Positions 1-9,425 are shown, numbered from the stretch's first letter. The stretch is 64,000 bases of DNA from JAFEDN01 sp963795715 (GCA_963795715.1 CAWCIY010000002.1:992001-1056000), one strand, 5' to 3'. A program made the numbers and translations. The notes: generated by a model not told the origin, from the sequence alone.

Positions 1-1137
1 TAACGACAACGGTAACATCGCTCTGGGCAGCCACTCGCCCGTTTCTTCTTGATAAACCGGTTTTATTTGGGTGCGAGAAACCCCCAAAATGGCAACTTCT
101 GGAGCATTGATAATGGGAGTAAAGGCAGTCCCACCGATGCCACCTAAACTAGATATACTGAAACAGCCGCCTTGCATATCGGCAATACCTAAACCTACTT
201 CACGCGCTTTTTTACTCACCTGCGCCAATTCAGCAGCCAATGTGGTTAAACTTTTCTGATCCACATCTCGGATTACCGGCACCACTAACCCATTAGGCGT
301 GTCTACCGCCACGCCCAAATGAAAATATTTTTTTAAAATGAGTTGCTCGCCATTGAGCGCTAAAGAGGCGTTAAAATGTGGAAATTCTTTCAAAGCCGCC
401 ACCACTGCTTTCATCACAAAAACCAATGGAGTTAACTTAGTTTTTTGCTGCTGGCGAAAGGCTTCCAGTTCAGTAACATCTGCTTCTGCAAACTGCGTCA
501 CGTGAGGAATGCTGACCCAATTTCGATGCAAAGCAGCGCCAGAAATTTTTTGGATTTTTGACAACAACTTAGTTTCGGTAGGTCCAAATTTACCAAAATC
601 TACGTCTGGAGGTGGCGCTATATTAAGACCGGAGCCTTTTCCTTCCGCCAGAGGTAAGCGCCGTTTTACGTATTGCTGCAAATCTTCTTTGAGGACACGA
701 TTTTTGGGGCCAGAGCCTGAAATTTCGCTCAGGTTAATACCAAATTCTCGCGCCAACCGCCGAACACCAGGACCTGCGTGGACATCACCGGCATCTTCTC
801 CTTCCTCTTCTTCAGGTTCAGCTTTGGATTCAGGTTTAGGTTCTGGCTTAGGTTTGGCTTCTTCTTTTTTAGGCGCCTCAGCTTTTTCGGGTTTGGGCTC
901 TTCCACTTCCACCTCAACGATTAAGCTGCCTTCTGAAACCTTGTCGCCCACTTTAACTGCCACCTTTTTCACCGTGCCACCGACAGAAGAAGGGACTTCC
1001 ATGGTTGCTTTATCCCCTTCCAAAGTGATCAATGAGGTTTCTTTACTAATTTTATCGCCAGTTTTTACCGCGACCTCAATCACAGACACATTTTTGGCGC
1101 CGCCGATATCTGGAACTAACACTTTTTGTAAACTCAC
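1..1137 (-). CDS. aceF: Pyruvate dehydrogenase E2, dihydrolipoamide acetyltransferase (3' end cut by window)
   Basis: E2 core of the pyruvate dehydrogenase complex, which transfers the acetyl group from lipoamide to CoA. I read it from a GTG at 1137, preceded by GAGGAGG about 6 nt upstream; 379 codons are open to the window edge. In order: one N-terminal lipoyl domain with the lipoylation motif GDKATMEVPSS (lysine near residue 43), a charged Pro/Glu/Lys linker, a peripheral subunit-binding domain (GPGVRRLAREFGINL), then most of the catalytic acyltransferase domain. The catalytic His-x3-Asp segment lies beyond the edge. It has a single lipoyl domain, against three in E. coli. It lies downstream of aceE in the same direction and is presumably co-transcribed. 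Confidence 0.93.
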   Translation of the reverse strand, partial: MSLQKVLVPDIGGAKNVSVIEVAVKTGDKISKETSLITLEGDKATMEVPSSVGGTVKKVAVKVGDKVSEGSLIVEVEVEEPKPEKAEAPKKEEAKPKPEPKPESKAEPEEEEGEDAGDVHAGPGVRRLAREFGINLSEISGSGPKNRVLKEDLQQYVKRRLPLAEGKGSGLNIAPPPDVDFGKFGPTETKLLSKIQKISGAALHRNWVSIPHVTQFAEADVTELEAFRQQQKTKLTPLVFVMKAVVAALKEFPHFNASLALNGEQLILKKYFHLGVAVDTPNGLVVPVIRDVDQKSLTTLAAELAQVSKKAREVGLGIADMQGGCFSISSLGGIGGTAFTPIINAPEVAILGVSRTQIKPVYQEETGEWLPRAMLPLSL

Positions 1138-1157
1138 AGAATCCTCCTCAAATCATT

Positions 1158-1189
1158 AGCGATTCCCGCTGAAGGCAGCGGGAATCGCT
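1158..1189. repeat. Palindromic repeat in aceE-aceF gap
   Basis: A perfect 14-bp inverted repeat with a 4-nt loop (AGCGATTCCCGCTG and its complement) lies between the aceE stop and the aceF start. Its arm resembles the terminal repeat of the family A MITE described elsewhere in this window, so it may be a collapsed copy. In RNA it would form a strong hairpin just upstream of the aceF Shine-Dalgarno sequence and could affect aceE/aceF mRNA stability. That role is inference. Confidence 0.6.
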
Positions 1190-1220
1190 TTTTATTGTTC
1201 TTATCCCCATCGCGAAATCA

Positions 1221-3890
1221 TCATACCGTAGTAGGTAAAGGACGATTGGGATCAATACCTAATTTCTTAATCGCATTGGTTAAATCTGCGTTGGTAAATT
1301 CACCCTGTTCCGCCAGTGCTTTAAGTGCGGTATACACAATCATTTTGGCGTCTACTTCGAAAAAATCACGTAACGCCTCTCGGGTGTCGCTGCGGCCAAA
1401 ACCATCGGTTCCCAAAACCCAATATGGAGCCGGTATGTCTGATCTGACTTGATCGGCATATAACCGAATATAATCGGTCGCTGCAATTACCGGTTCAGAG
1501 CTTTCACCTAAACACTCAGCCACATAGGCCTTTTTGGGTTTGGCTTTTGGCAATAAACGGTTATGGCGTTCAACTGCAATCATGTCCCGATGTAATTCGT
1601 TAAAGCTGGTTACGCTATAAATATCCGCCCCAACCTGATATTCCTTAGTCAAAATATCGGCTGCTTTAATCACTTCCCGTAAAATCGTTCCGGAGCCTAG
1701 TAAACGCACACGTTTTTTCGCTTTTTTCTCTAGGCTTTTAAATAAATACATGCCTTTTACTATGCCTTGCTCAACGCCCTTGGGCATTTCCGGATGCTCG
1801 TAGTTTTCGTTCATTACGGTAATATAAAAGAAAACATCTTCCTGTTCTTGATACATGCGGCGCAATCCCTCATGGATGATGACCGCCAGTTCATAATTGA
1901 AAGTAGGATCATAAGAAACACAATTGGGCACAAAGCTAAACATTAATAAATTATGCCCGTCCTGATGCTGTAAACCCTCACCCGCCAATGTAGTACGACC
2001 AGCAGTGCCTCCAATAATGAAACCGCGAGAGCGACTATCTGCTGCAGCCCATACTAAATCTCCAAAACGCTGATAACCAAACATGGAGTAATAAATATAA
2101 AAAGGGATCATGGGCAGCTGGTTAGTCATATAGGAAGTCGCCGCAGCAATCCAGCTCGACATTGCGCCTGCCTCGCTAATGCCTTCTTGCAACAACTGAC
2201 CGTCTGTTTCCTCGCGATAATACATCAATAAGTGTTTATCTTCAGGAAAATAACGCTGTCCCCAAGGAGAGTAAATTCCAATCTGCCGAAACAAACCCTC
2301 TAATCCAAAGGTGCGGGTTTCGTCAGCCACAATGGGCACGATCCGTTCTTTTAAATTTTCGTCTTTTAGTAAAACTGCCAGGATGCGGCCATAAGCCATA
2401 GTGGTCGATATTTCTCGACCCGCGGTCCCTTGAAATTGAGATTCGAAAACGGAAAGTTCGGGAATTTTTAACGGGATAGATTCTACCTTACGCGCCGGTA
2501 GATAGCCGCCTAAATTTTTTCTTTGATTATGTAAATATTTTATTTCCGGGCTATCCTCCCCAGGAGAGTAAAATTCGAGCCCAGTCGCTTGTTTGTCGGT
2601 AAGCGGTAAATTAAACCGGTCTCTAAACGCCAATACGGCTTCATCCGCCATTTTCTTGGTGTTATGTGCTACATTGAGACCTTCTCCTGCAGCTCCTAAA
2701 CCATATCCTTTAACCGTTTTAGCTAAAATCACAGTGGGTTTACCAGTGTGCGCAATTGCAGCGGCGTAGGCGGCATACACTTTTTGCGGATCATGGCCGC
2801 CGTCCGTCAGCGCCTTCAATTCAGCATCGCTCATATCCGCAACCATCTCTAAAAGTTCTGGGGATTTTCCAAATAAATGCTCACGCATATAGGCGCCGTC
2901 TTTGGAGCTATAATTTTGGGATTCGCCGTCCACCAGTTCGCCCAGGCGTTTTTTTAAAAGACCGTGTTTATCCCGGACAAATAATTTATCCCAACCTCTT
3001 CCCCAAATTACTTTGATGACGTTCCATCCTGCGCCTCTGAACATACTTTCATATTCTTGTATAATTTGGCCATTTCCCCAAACAGGGCCGTCTAACCGCT
3101 GTAAATTGCAGTTAATCACAAAAATTAAGTTATCCAGTTGTTCACGTCCTGCGATATTCAGCGCACCCATAGATTCAGGTTCGCCCATTTCTCCATCCCC
3201 GCAAAAAGCCCATACTTTTCTTCCTTCGGTGTTAGCTAAGCGGCGATTTTGGACATATTTTAAAAAACGGGCTTGGTAAATAGCGCATAAGGGGCCCAAC
3301 CCCATTGAGACCACCGGAAATTGCCAAAAATCGGGCATTAACCACGGATGGGGATAGGAAGAAACACTCTTTTTATTGAAAGCCTCTTGCCGAAAATGTA
3401 ATAAATGTTCGGCTTGCAATCGGCCTTCTAAAAAAGCTCGAGCATAAAGTCCTGGGGAAGCATGACCTTGATAATAAATTAAGTCACCTGCAAACTCGGC
3501 GCTGGGCGCTCTAAAAAAATATTGTAAACCGACTTCGAATAAAGTTGCGATGGAGGCAAAGCTGGATAAGTGCCCGCCTACTTCCGGGTATTTTTTTACA
3601 GCTTTAAGCACTATGGCGATGGCGTTCCAGCGCATGAGATCAGTGAGTTTTTCTAGCATCTGACCATCGTCAGGCATTTTAAGTTCCGCTGAAGGCGGTA
3701 TGGTGTTGATATAGGGAGTTGAGATTGAGCTTACCGTGGTCAAACCTTTTTGCTGGGCAAATTGAGCCAATTGATCCAAAAGAAATTGTGCGCGCTCACG
3801 GCCTTCTTCTTTAATAACAGAAACTAAAGCATCTAACCATTCTTTGGTTTCCACGGGATCTATATCAGTTTGATTGCTCAGGTCAGCCAT
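1221..3890 (-). CDS. aceE: Pyruvate dehydrogenase E1, homodimeric type
   Basis: Thiamine-diphosphate-dependent decarboxylase that converts pyruvate and acetylates the E2 lipoyl group. At 889 residues it is almost the length of E. coli AceE (887). The ThDP motif starts with GDGEMGEPES and runs to INCNLQRLDGPVWGNG, near residues 230-275. The C-terminal part carries the expected transketolase-like segments (AGRTTLAGEGLQHQDGH). The ATG at 3890 follows an AGGAAAT sequence and gives the usual N-terminus (MADLSNQTDIDPVETKEW). It is followed by aceF and preceded by ampE, an arrangement related to the ampDE-aceEF neighbourhood of enteric bacteria. No PdhR-type regulator is seen nearby. Confidence 0.97.
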   Translation of the reverse strand: MADLSNQTDIDPVETKEWLDALVSVIKEEGRERAQFLLDQLAQFAQQKGLTTVSSISTPYINTIPPSAELKMPDDGQMLEKLTDLMRWNAIAIVLKAVKKYPEVGGHLSSFASIATLFEVGLQYFFRAPSAEFAGDLIYYQGHASPGLYARAFLEGRLQAEHLLHFRQEAFNKKSVSSYPHPWLMPDFWQFPVVSMGLGPLCAIYQARFLKYVQNRRLANTEGRKVWAFCGDGEMGEPESMGALNIAGREQLDNLIFVINCNLQRLDGPVWGNGQIIQEYESMFRGAGWNVIKVIWGRGWDKLFVRDKHGLLKKRLGELVDGESQNYSSKDGAYMREHLFGKSPELLEMVADMSDAELKALTDGGHDPQKVYAAYAAAIAHTGKPTVILAKTVKGYGLGAAGEGLNVAHNTKKMADEAVLAFRDRFNLPLTDKQATGLEFYSPGEDSPEIKYLHNQRKNLGGYLPARKVESIPLKIPELSVFESQFQGTAGREISTTMAYGRILAVLLKDENLKERIVPIVADETRTFGLEGLFRQIGIYSPWGQRYFPEDKHLLMYYREETDGQLLQEGISEAGAMSSWIAAATSYMTNQLPMIPFYIYYSMFGYQRFGDLVWAAADSRSRGFIIGGTAGRTTLAGEGLQHQDGHNLLMFSFVPNCVSYDPTFNYELAVIIHEGLRRMYQEQEDVFFYITVMNENYEHPEMPKGVEQGIVKGMYLFKSLEKKAKKRVRLLGSGTILREVIKAADILTKEYQVGADIYSVTSFNELHRDMIAVERHNRLLPKAKPKKAYVAECLGESSEPVIAATDYIRLYADQVRSDIPAPYWVLGTDGFGRSDTREALRDFFEVDAKMIVYTALKALAEQGEFTNADLTNAIKKLGIDPNRPLPTTV

Positions 3891-3983
3891 ACTCTTTTAT
3901 TTCCTGTAATAAACTGGGTCAATATTCTCTCTGATTTGTCTCACGAAAGCAAATCGTCAAAATATACATTTTAGTGAAGACAT

Positions 3984-4736
3984 TTATCCAAGCCAATAGG
4001 CGGCAGAAAGCAACCCTAAAACCAGTATCCAAAAAACCAAGCACCGATTGATTATTTGAATAACTTCAATTCCTGCTCCACTGAGTGCAGATTCAGAAAT
4101 ATCGAGAGCGGTGCTGCCGTATTCCACTGTTAAATGAGCATCACTTTCTAAACCTTCACGCCAATGTTGCATCCATATTTTAGAAACAGCGGTGAAATTT
4201 CCCACGATAGCGTAGCTTAATCCTAACAAGCGAATTGGCAGCCAGTCCAAAATAGCCTTTATCTTTAAAGTGTAATAAAGCGTATGGGGGTTATCTGCAG
4301 AAACCAAGTAATTCCGTAAACTAATGACCGCTGTATACAAGATTAAACCGGCCGGACCAAATATAACAAACCAAAATATCACAGCGAATAAACGCTCAAA
4401 AGTGAGTTTAAAAAGATCAGCCACGCTGGCACCTAAATAAGGTCTTCTTAACAAGTCACGGCCATCCATACAAAACCATAAAAGTATGAAATTGAAAATG
4501 GCATAAACAAAGATACCTAAAAAATGATAAATCAAACTGAATACCAAAATCACAACAATAATGAGGGGTAAAATTAACAGTAGCACAGTGACTAAAGCAT
4601 GTTCTTCTGTAAGAAATTCTATTTTTTTTTCTAACCAGCGAAAATAAGCTTGCAACCATGCTAATTGATAAGAGTAAACATCCGTAACTGCTATCCTTTG
4701 TAAAGCTAAAACAATAAAGACAATCACAATTGACAT
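3984..4736 (-). CDS. ampE: AmpE-like inner membrane protein
   Basis: A 250-residue polytopic membrane protein. I choose the ATG at 4736 because AGGAG lies 7 nt upstream; a longer frame from 4850 overlaps the preceding gene. The segment ILDWLPIRLLGLSYAIVGN matches the family signature seen in E. coli AmpE (VLDWVPVRLAGVVYALIGH). Hydrophobic segments lie near residues 1-15, 45-75, 110-150 and at the C-terminus. AmpE is linked to ampD and beta-lactamase regulation in enterics, with unclear biochemistry. Its position next to aceE supports orthology. It starts 8 bp after the antiporter gene and is probably co-transcribed with it. No ampD is visible here. Confidence 0.85.
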   Translation of the reverse strand: MSIVIVFIVLALQRIAVTDVYSYQLAWLQAYFRWLEKKIEFLTEEHALVTVLLLILPLIIVVILVFSLIYHFLGIFVYAIFNFILLWFCMDGRDLLRRPYLGASVADLFKLTFERLFAVIFWFVIFGPAGLILYTAVISLRNYLVSADNPHTLYYTLKIKAILDWLPIRLLGLSYAIVGNFTAVSKIWMQHWREGLESDAHLTVEYGSTALDISESALSGAGIEVIQIINRCLVFWILVLGLLSAAYWLG

Positions 4737-4744
4737 ATCGTCTC

Positions 4745-5917
4745 CTAATCCCTTCGTAATCTGTCCGAAACCGCAACAGGCGTAGGATAATACATCACTA
4801 CCCAATAAGAAGAGACAATAAATGACAGTATGGCGGCAGCTTGAATACAATTGGCAGTTAAATCACTGATGAGGTGATAATCCATGCCTACGTAAGCTAT
4901 AATTAAAGAAAATTCGCTGACTTGTCCCAATCTAACACCCGCTTCCCAAGCGACTGCTTTTGTTTCGCCTACTTGCTGTAATAAAAATCTAAAAACGAAA
5001 GGTTTCACCAACAACAAAATGCCAGCCAACAACAAAGCGGGTAGAATCACCTTTGCTAAATAACCGGTGTTAAAAGTTGCGCCTACCGAGAAAAAAAACA
5101 TGACTAGGAAGAAATCTCGAATGGGTTTTAAGCTCTCGGCGATGTAGACCGCAATGGGACTAGCAGCCAAACTGACACCTGCAATAAAGGCGCCTATTTC
5201 AGCGGACAACCCAAAAACCAGAGCCAGTTGTGCTAAAGCCAAACTCCATGCGATGGAGAGTAAAAAAATATATTCTTTAATTCGGTTAAACTTAGCAATC
5301 AACCTATAAAGTACAAACTTCTCCAACAGATAAGCAAATACCAGCAAAGCAGGCAAAGTAACTAACACCACGCCTATATCAATTAGGATATGACCTGAAG
5401 CAGTAAAAGCATGCATTAAAAGTAAAACTAATATAGCCAGCAGATCTTGCAGCAACAATACACTGATCATCACCTCGCCAGTATGCTGATGGTGTAGCAC
5501 CGTGGTGGGTAGTAACTTAATTCCAATAATCGTGCTGGAAAACATCATCGCGGCTCCCACCACCAAAGATTCCTCAATACTGAATTTAAAACACCACATT
5601 ACTAAGAAACCGACTGCAGCAAAAATGATAGAGCTAACAAACCCAACCCAGCTGACTTTTTTAATCATTAACCAAAGCTTTTGTGGTGGCAAATGCAATC
5701 CAAGCAAAAACAACAAAAAAAGGATTCCAATGTCACCTACTCGGTGCACAGTTTGAGGGTCGCCAATGAGTTTAAACCCGGAGGGACCGAGAATAGCCCC
5801 CAAAAGTATATAGGCAACCAGCATCGATTGCTTGGTAAATAAAGCCAGCGTAGATAGCACTGCAGCGCCGGTAAAAATAATAAAAAGGGCAAAAATAATT
5901 TGGTGTTGGTCGGGCAT
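4745..5917 (-). CDS. CPA2-family cation/proton antiporter, transport domain only
   Basis: A 390-residue membrane protein with about 11-12 hydrophobic segments, of the Na+/H+ exchanger (KefB/KefC, YbaL) superfamily. Family features include the GxxLGPSG segment (LLGAILGPSG, near residue 40), ESLVVGAAMMFSST, VLLLQDLLAILVLL (conserved QD) and the GAFIAGVSLA motif. The C-terminal cytosolic TrkA-N domain found in KefB/KefC is absent, so it is a short transporter without the nucleotide-gated module. The exchanged ion (K+ or Na+) cannot be read from sequence. It starts at 5917 and is followed closely by ampE. Confidence 0.88.
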   Translation of the reverse strand: MPDQHQIIFALFIIFTGAAVLSTLALFTKQSMLVAYILLGAILGPSGFKLIGDPQTVHRVGDIGILFLLFLLGLHLPPQKLWLMIKKVSWVGFVSSIIFAAVGFLVMWCFKFSIEESLVVGAAMMFSSTIIGIKLLPTTVLHHQHTGEVMISVLLLQDLLAILVLLLMHAFTASGHILIDIGVVLVTLPALLVFAYLLEKFVLYRLIAKFNRIKEYIFLLSIAWSLALAQLALVFGLSAEIGAFIAGVSLAASPIAVYIAESLKPIRDFFLVMFFFSVGATFNTGYLAKVILPALLLAGILLLVKPFVFRFLLQQVGETKAVAWEAGVRLGQVSEFSLIIAYVGMDYHLISDLTANCIQAAAILSFIVSSYWVVMYYPTPVAVSDRLRRD

Positions 5918-6103
5918 ATGCGCATATTAACATGAGCTGTTATGCTTGCAAACTGAATCACGATTTTAAGACAAAAGTAATGAGTTTAAGCATTTTTTAA
6001 AAGGAAAATTATCTTAAACCTTGATTTTATGATTATTTGTTGTAAACTTAATTAAATCTTCGCAGAAGAAGATTTTTTTTAAACTAAACTTTAGGAGATT
6101 TCA

Positions 6104-6577
6104 ATGTCTTTAGGAACAGCCAAAAAACGTGCTCGCCGTCCAGCTCAAAACGCTCAAGTGACACGTTTAAAAAAGGAATTATTAAAAGCACGCAAACTAG
6201 TACGTACTGCAGTTAAAGCAGCGCTAAAAAAAGCGAAAGCCGAAACTAAGAAAAAAGTTGCTGAAGCTAAAAAAACTGGCCATAAAACAGGATATGCAAA
6301 AGGGTTGGCAAAAACAAAAAAACCAACTAAAAGAAAAGCCACAAGCCGAAAAACGGCTTCTAAACGCGGCTCCAGAAGATCTGTCAAAAAAACTGCTAGT
6401 GCTAGAAAAATTTCAAGAGCAGGAGCTAGCAGAACCTTGAGTAAACGGGGTGGCCGTCGCCTGGGTTTAAGAAGTTATAAATCTTCAAATGCATTGTCTG
6501 CAGCTCAACAAACAGCTAAACCCGCACAACGGAGATTGGCTCGTCAAAATGCTGCTCGGCGCAATTCTTTAGCATAA
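6104..6577 (+). CDS. Histone H1-like, Lys/Ala-rich nucleoid protein
   Basis: 157 residues dominated by Lys, Ala, Arg, Ser and Thr, with no hydrophobic core. The N-terminal half is rich in KKA/KAK-type repeats (KAALKKAKAETKKKVAEAKK), like Hc1/Hc2 and other bacterial H1-like proteins. The C-terminal half is Arg/Ser-rich. Such proteins compact DNA non-specifically and occur in several intracellular bacteria (Coxiella Hq1, Chlamydia Hc). The start is supported by TAGGAG 8 nt upstream of ATG 6104. The gene stands alone and ends at a hairpin terminator. Function is inferred from composition only. Confidence 0.75.
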   Translation: MSLGTAKKRARRPAQNAQVTRLKKELLKARKLVRTAVKAALKKAKAETKKKVAEAKKTGHKTGYAKGLAKTKKPTKRKATSRKTASKRGSRRSVKKTASARKISRAGASRTLSKRGGRRLGLRSYKSSNALSAAQQTAKPAQRRLARQNAARRNSLA

Positions 6578-6601
6578 GCTAGAAAATTGTCACTGTAATG
6601 C

Positions 6602-6631
6602 AAAAAAGCCGTTCTAATGAACGGCTTTTTT
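6602..6631. terminator. Bidirectional Rho-independent terminator
   Basis: A 6-bp GCCGTT/AACGGC stem with a 6-nt loop is flanked by A6 on the left and T6 on the right. It can terminate the histone-like gene on the plus strand and the adenylate kinase-thioredoxin gene, whose stop codon is at 6636, on the minus strand. Confidence 0.85.
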
Positions 6632-6635
6632 ATCG

Positions 6636-7622
6636 TCATTGCGAGCGTAGCGAAACAGCTTTTTCAAGTAATTCAACCAAACTTCCTGGTGTTAACAACC
6701 CTGATTCCGCAAAAATAACCGTTTGTTTACGTATCAGCATTACCGAAGGCACGGTTTTGACTGCGAATTCTTCTGCAAGTTTTTTTTGTTCATCAATATC
6801 TACCTTGCCAAAAATCACCTGCGGATAACGTGGAGCGATTTGTTCAATTACTTGCTCAAAAGAGCGGCAAGGAGCACACCATTTGGCTCCAAAATCGACC
6901 AGAACCAGTTCATTTTCATTCACCACATCATCAAAATTTTGTTGGCTTAAATCCATAATATTATTCTTTACAGTGAGAATTTCTAGGATACGATCCCGCA
7001 CTTCATCCATACTGCCATCAGCCACAACTTGATAAAAACGAGGCGCTGCTGGTTCTCCACTGCGAGCCAGTCGTTGATAGTAATCAATCAACGGCCTGGT
7101 TTGATGGTGATAAACTTTCAATCGCTCTCGGACAGTTTGTTCTTGATCATCCTTACGTTGCACCAGCAGTTCTCCAGTAATATCATCCAAATTATCCATC
7201 CGAGGAGGATTGTGAATGCGATGGTAAACCCTTCCGGAACCCGGATGCACCAATCGACCGCTCATGCGTTCCACAATTTTTTCATCGTCAATTTGCAACT
7301 CTATGACTGCATCTAATGGAATATTTTGTTGTCGCAATGCTTCTGCTTGGGCAATCGTTCTAGGAAAACCATCGAGTAAAAAACCATTTTGACAATCCAG
7401 TTGGCAGATGCGCTCTTTAACCAAATTGATAATCACCTCATCAGACACCAATTTACCTTGCTCCATGATCGCTTTGGCCGCTAATCCTAGTGGAGTTTGA
7501 GCTTTAACAGCGGCTCTTAGCATGTCTCCGGTAGAAATTTGCGGTATTTTGAAATATTGGCTGATGAATTGTGCTTGGGTACCTTTGCCAGCCCCCGGAG
7601 GGCCTAATAAAATAATTCGCAT
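6636..7622 (-). CDS. adk: Adenylate kinase with in-frame C-terminal thioredoxin domain
   Basis: 328 residues from ATG 7622 (GGAGA 7 nt upstream). Residues 1-218 are a complete long-form adenylate kinase: P-loop GPPGAGKGTQ, the ISTGDMLR segment, FLLDGFPRT and the LID region (GRLVHPGSGRVYH). It interconverts ATP, ADP and AMP. After ILEIL the frame runs straight into a thioredoxin domain from about residue 223, with active site WCAPC and cis-proline motif TVPSVM. I know adk and trx as separate genes. A single-base change before the junction would restore a stop (Leu-Thr-stop) exactly where adenylate kinases normally end, with ATG 6956 as thioredoxin start. Given similar indels elsewhere, the fusion may be real or a sequence error. 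Confidence 0.85.
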   Translation of the reverse strand: MRIILLGPPGAGKGTQAQFISQYFKIPQISTGDMLRAAVKAQTPLGLAAKAIMEQGKLVSDEVIINLVKERICQLDCQNGFLLDGFPRTIAQAEALRQQNIPLDAVIELQIDDEKIVERMSGRLVHPGSGRVYHRIHNPPRMDNLDDITGELLVQRKDDQEQTVRERLKVYHHQTRPLIDYYQRLARSGEPAAPRFYQVVADGSMDEVRDRILEILTVKNNIMDLSQQNFDDVVNENELVLVDFGAKWCAPCRSFEQVIEQIAPRYPQVIFGKVDIDEQKKLAEEFAVKTVPSVMLIRKQTVIFAESGLLTPGSLVELLEKAVSLRSQ

Positions 7623-7635
7623 AAATGTCTCCGCT

Positions 7636-8157
7636 TCACTTCGTTTGTTGACCACAGGCGCTAGCTAAATCAGCTCCACCTGTCTCTACTCGAACCCGGC
7701 CGCTATCGGCTATAATAAGCTGAACTCCATAACGATCGGGATTCACTTTCGGACAATAATAAAAACTGCCACGCTGACCATCGGTAAATCCGGTCGGGGA
7801 CAATTTTAAAACATTATTAGCACTCAAACTACTGTTCCACCATAAACGGTCTCCTGAAGGAATCCCTGAAAAATGACGCAAAACTTGCTGAGTTTGATCT
7901 ATCAGCATAATTTGCCCCGCTTGCCATTGGCCATCACAATGTAAACCATCTTGGCTACCGCAAAAAGAAATCATTTGATTTTCAGCCTGCGCTAGGGATC
8001 TGGCCAGATGGACGGCATTAACCAAACGGTCTATGGTATTCGCTGTTTTATTTCGCAGAAAGAGATCTTGAAAGACAGGAATGGTAACTAATAGGAGAAT
8101 GCAACCTATGGCCATTGTCAAAAGAAGTTCGATCAAAGTAAAACCTCGTTTCTTCAT
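7636..8157 (-). CDS. GspH/FimT-family type IV pseudopilin
   Basis: A 173-residue prepilin-like protein. The N-terminus MKKRGFTLIELLLTMAIG is a class III prepilin signal: cleavage after Gly5, Phe at mature position 1 and Glu at mature position 5. A long hydrophobic helix follows. The C-terminal globular part has the FimT/GspH pattern (LKLSPTGFTDG, FYYCPK, with late cysteines). Such minor pseudopilins prime type IV pilus or type II secretion assembly. Its start overlaps the upstream corB-like stop by 4 bp (ATGA). No other pilus genes are seen here. It could be a FimT-like DNA-binding pilin for competence, which is inference. Confidence 0.82.
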   Translation of the reverse strand: MKKRGFTLIELLLTMAIGCILLLVTIPVFQDLFLRNKTANTIDRLVNAVHLARSLAQAENQMISFCGSQDGLHCDGQWQAGQIMLIDQTQQVLRHFSGIPSGDRLWWNSSLSANNVLKLSPTGFTDGQRGSFYYCPKVNPDRYGVQLIIADSGRVRVETGGADLASACGQQTK

Positions 8158-9425
8158 TCTTTAACCTGGCTTTGGTAGAGTTGAGGCCATAGCTTGATTA
8201 ATTTAATGGTATTGTGACCTACTTTAAGAATTTCTAGTGGATAACCTGCCAAGCGGGTACAAACTCCAGGCGTAGGAATCATTTCTAAATATTCGATGAT
8301 TAAACCACTGAGTGTCCTTGGCCCATCCGTAGGCAATTGCCAGCCCTCCTGTTCATTCAGGTCACGAATATCAATTCCAGCGTCTATTAAAAAACTGCCG
8401 TCTTTTTGAGGGATAACAATATGGGCAGTTTGAATATCTTGAGTAAACTCTCCGACTATTTCTTCCAAAATATTTTGTAATGTAACCAAGCCTTGAATAT
8501 CGCCATATTCATCCACAACTAGCCCAATGGTTTTCTTTTGATCTCTAAAATTCAATAATTGTTGATTTGCACTCGCTTCCTTAGGAATAAAATAAATTTC
8601 TTGGGCCAAATCGATCAAATCCTTTTGATTCAGTTTTTTCTGCTGCAATAAAATTAGCACCTGCCGCAGATTAAGCATTCCTTGGGCATGATTAATATCG
8701 TCTCGATATAAAGGAGCATAAGTAAATGAGCATTCGTACAAAAGCTCTAATATCTTTTCCCAGGGTTCATTGAGATCTATGCCAAAAATTTCGTTCCTCG
8801 GCACCATAATTTCTTCTATGCTTACTAATTCTAAATCCAAAATTCTTAATAGCATTTTTTTATAATTCGGAGTAAGTTTGCCTTTTGTTTCGTCTAGTAA
8901 GGTTTTCAATTCATCTATGCTCAGCGATTCTACCCTAGATACATCCAGCTTAACTCCAAAAAGCCGAAGCAAGCCATTACCTAATAAATTGATAAACCAG
9001 ACGAAAGGATAAAAGATTTGCAATAACACCTTTAATATTGCCGAAGTAGGTAAAGCGACTTTTTCAGGATAAACCGCAGCCAAAGTCTTAGGAGCACTTT
9101 CGCCAAAAATCAAAATAATCATTGTTAAACAAATAGTGATCATTATAATTCCGAATTCGCCAAAAAAATACCCGGCTAAAATCGTGGCGATGGCTGAGGC
9201 AAAGATATTTGCGATTGTGTTACCAATTAAAATCAAACCTAACAAGCGGTCAGGACGCGCCAGTAAATCCATTACTCTTTTGGCTCTAGGGTCGCCCTTG
9301 CGTACGGCGTGGCGCAGCCGGTATCGATTTAATGACATCATACCGGTTTCAGCGCTTGAGAAAAACGCTGAAAACAAGACCAGTAACACCAAAATAATGC
9401 CTAAAATAATATATCTGGTGCTCAT
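8154..9425 (-). CDS. CorB/HlyC-CorC family transporter with CBS domains
   Basis: A 423-residue membrane protein. The N-terminal DUF21 (CNNM) domain spans residues 1-180 with three to four membrane segments (SAFFSSAETGMMSLN). A CBS pair lies at about 205-325 (MVPRNEIFGID; VVDEYGDIQGLVTLQNILEEIVGEF), and the C-terminal CorC_HlyC domain covers the last 80 residues. The family is linked to Mg2+/Co2+ efflux. E. coli YfjD/CorB sits beside ypjD and ffh, as here. The start overlaps the ypjD stop (ATGA) and the stop overlaps the pseudopilin start, so this is a tight operon. It lacks a haemolysin function despite the old family name. Confidence 0.92.
   Translation of the reverse strand: MSTRYIILGIILVLLVLFSAFFSSAETGMMSLNRYRLRHAVRKGDPRAKRVMDLLARPDRLLGLILIGNTIANIFASAIATILAGYFFGEFGIIMITICLTMIILIFGESAPKTLAAVYPEKVALPTSAILKVLLQIFYPFVWFINLLGNGLLRLFGVKLDVSRVESLSIDELKTLLDETKGKLTPNYKKMLLRILDLELVSIEEIMVPRNEIFGIDLNEPWEKILELLYECSFTYAPLYRDDINHAQGMLNLRQVLILLQQKKLNQKDLIDLAQEIYFIPKEASANQQLLNFRDQKKTIGLVVDEYGDIQGLVTLQNILEEIVGEFTQDIQTAHIVIPQKDGSFLIDAGIDIRDLNEQEGWQLPTDGPRTLSGLIIEYLEMIPTPGVCTRLAGYPLEILKVGHNTIKLIKLWPQLYQSQVKE

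Noticed and set aside
509..1159. 216-codon plus-strand ORF
   Set aside because: Antisense to aceF; Ser/Pro-rich composition is what the complementary strand of its Glu/Lys/Pro linker yields.
6154..6387. Hydrophobic antisense ORF opposite the histone-like gene
   Set aside because: The complement of Lys/Ala codons gives Phe/Leu; an artefact.
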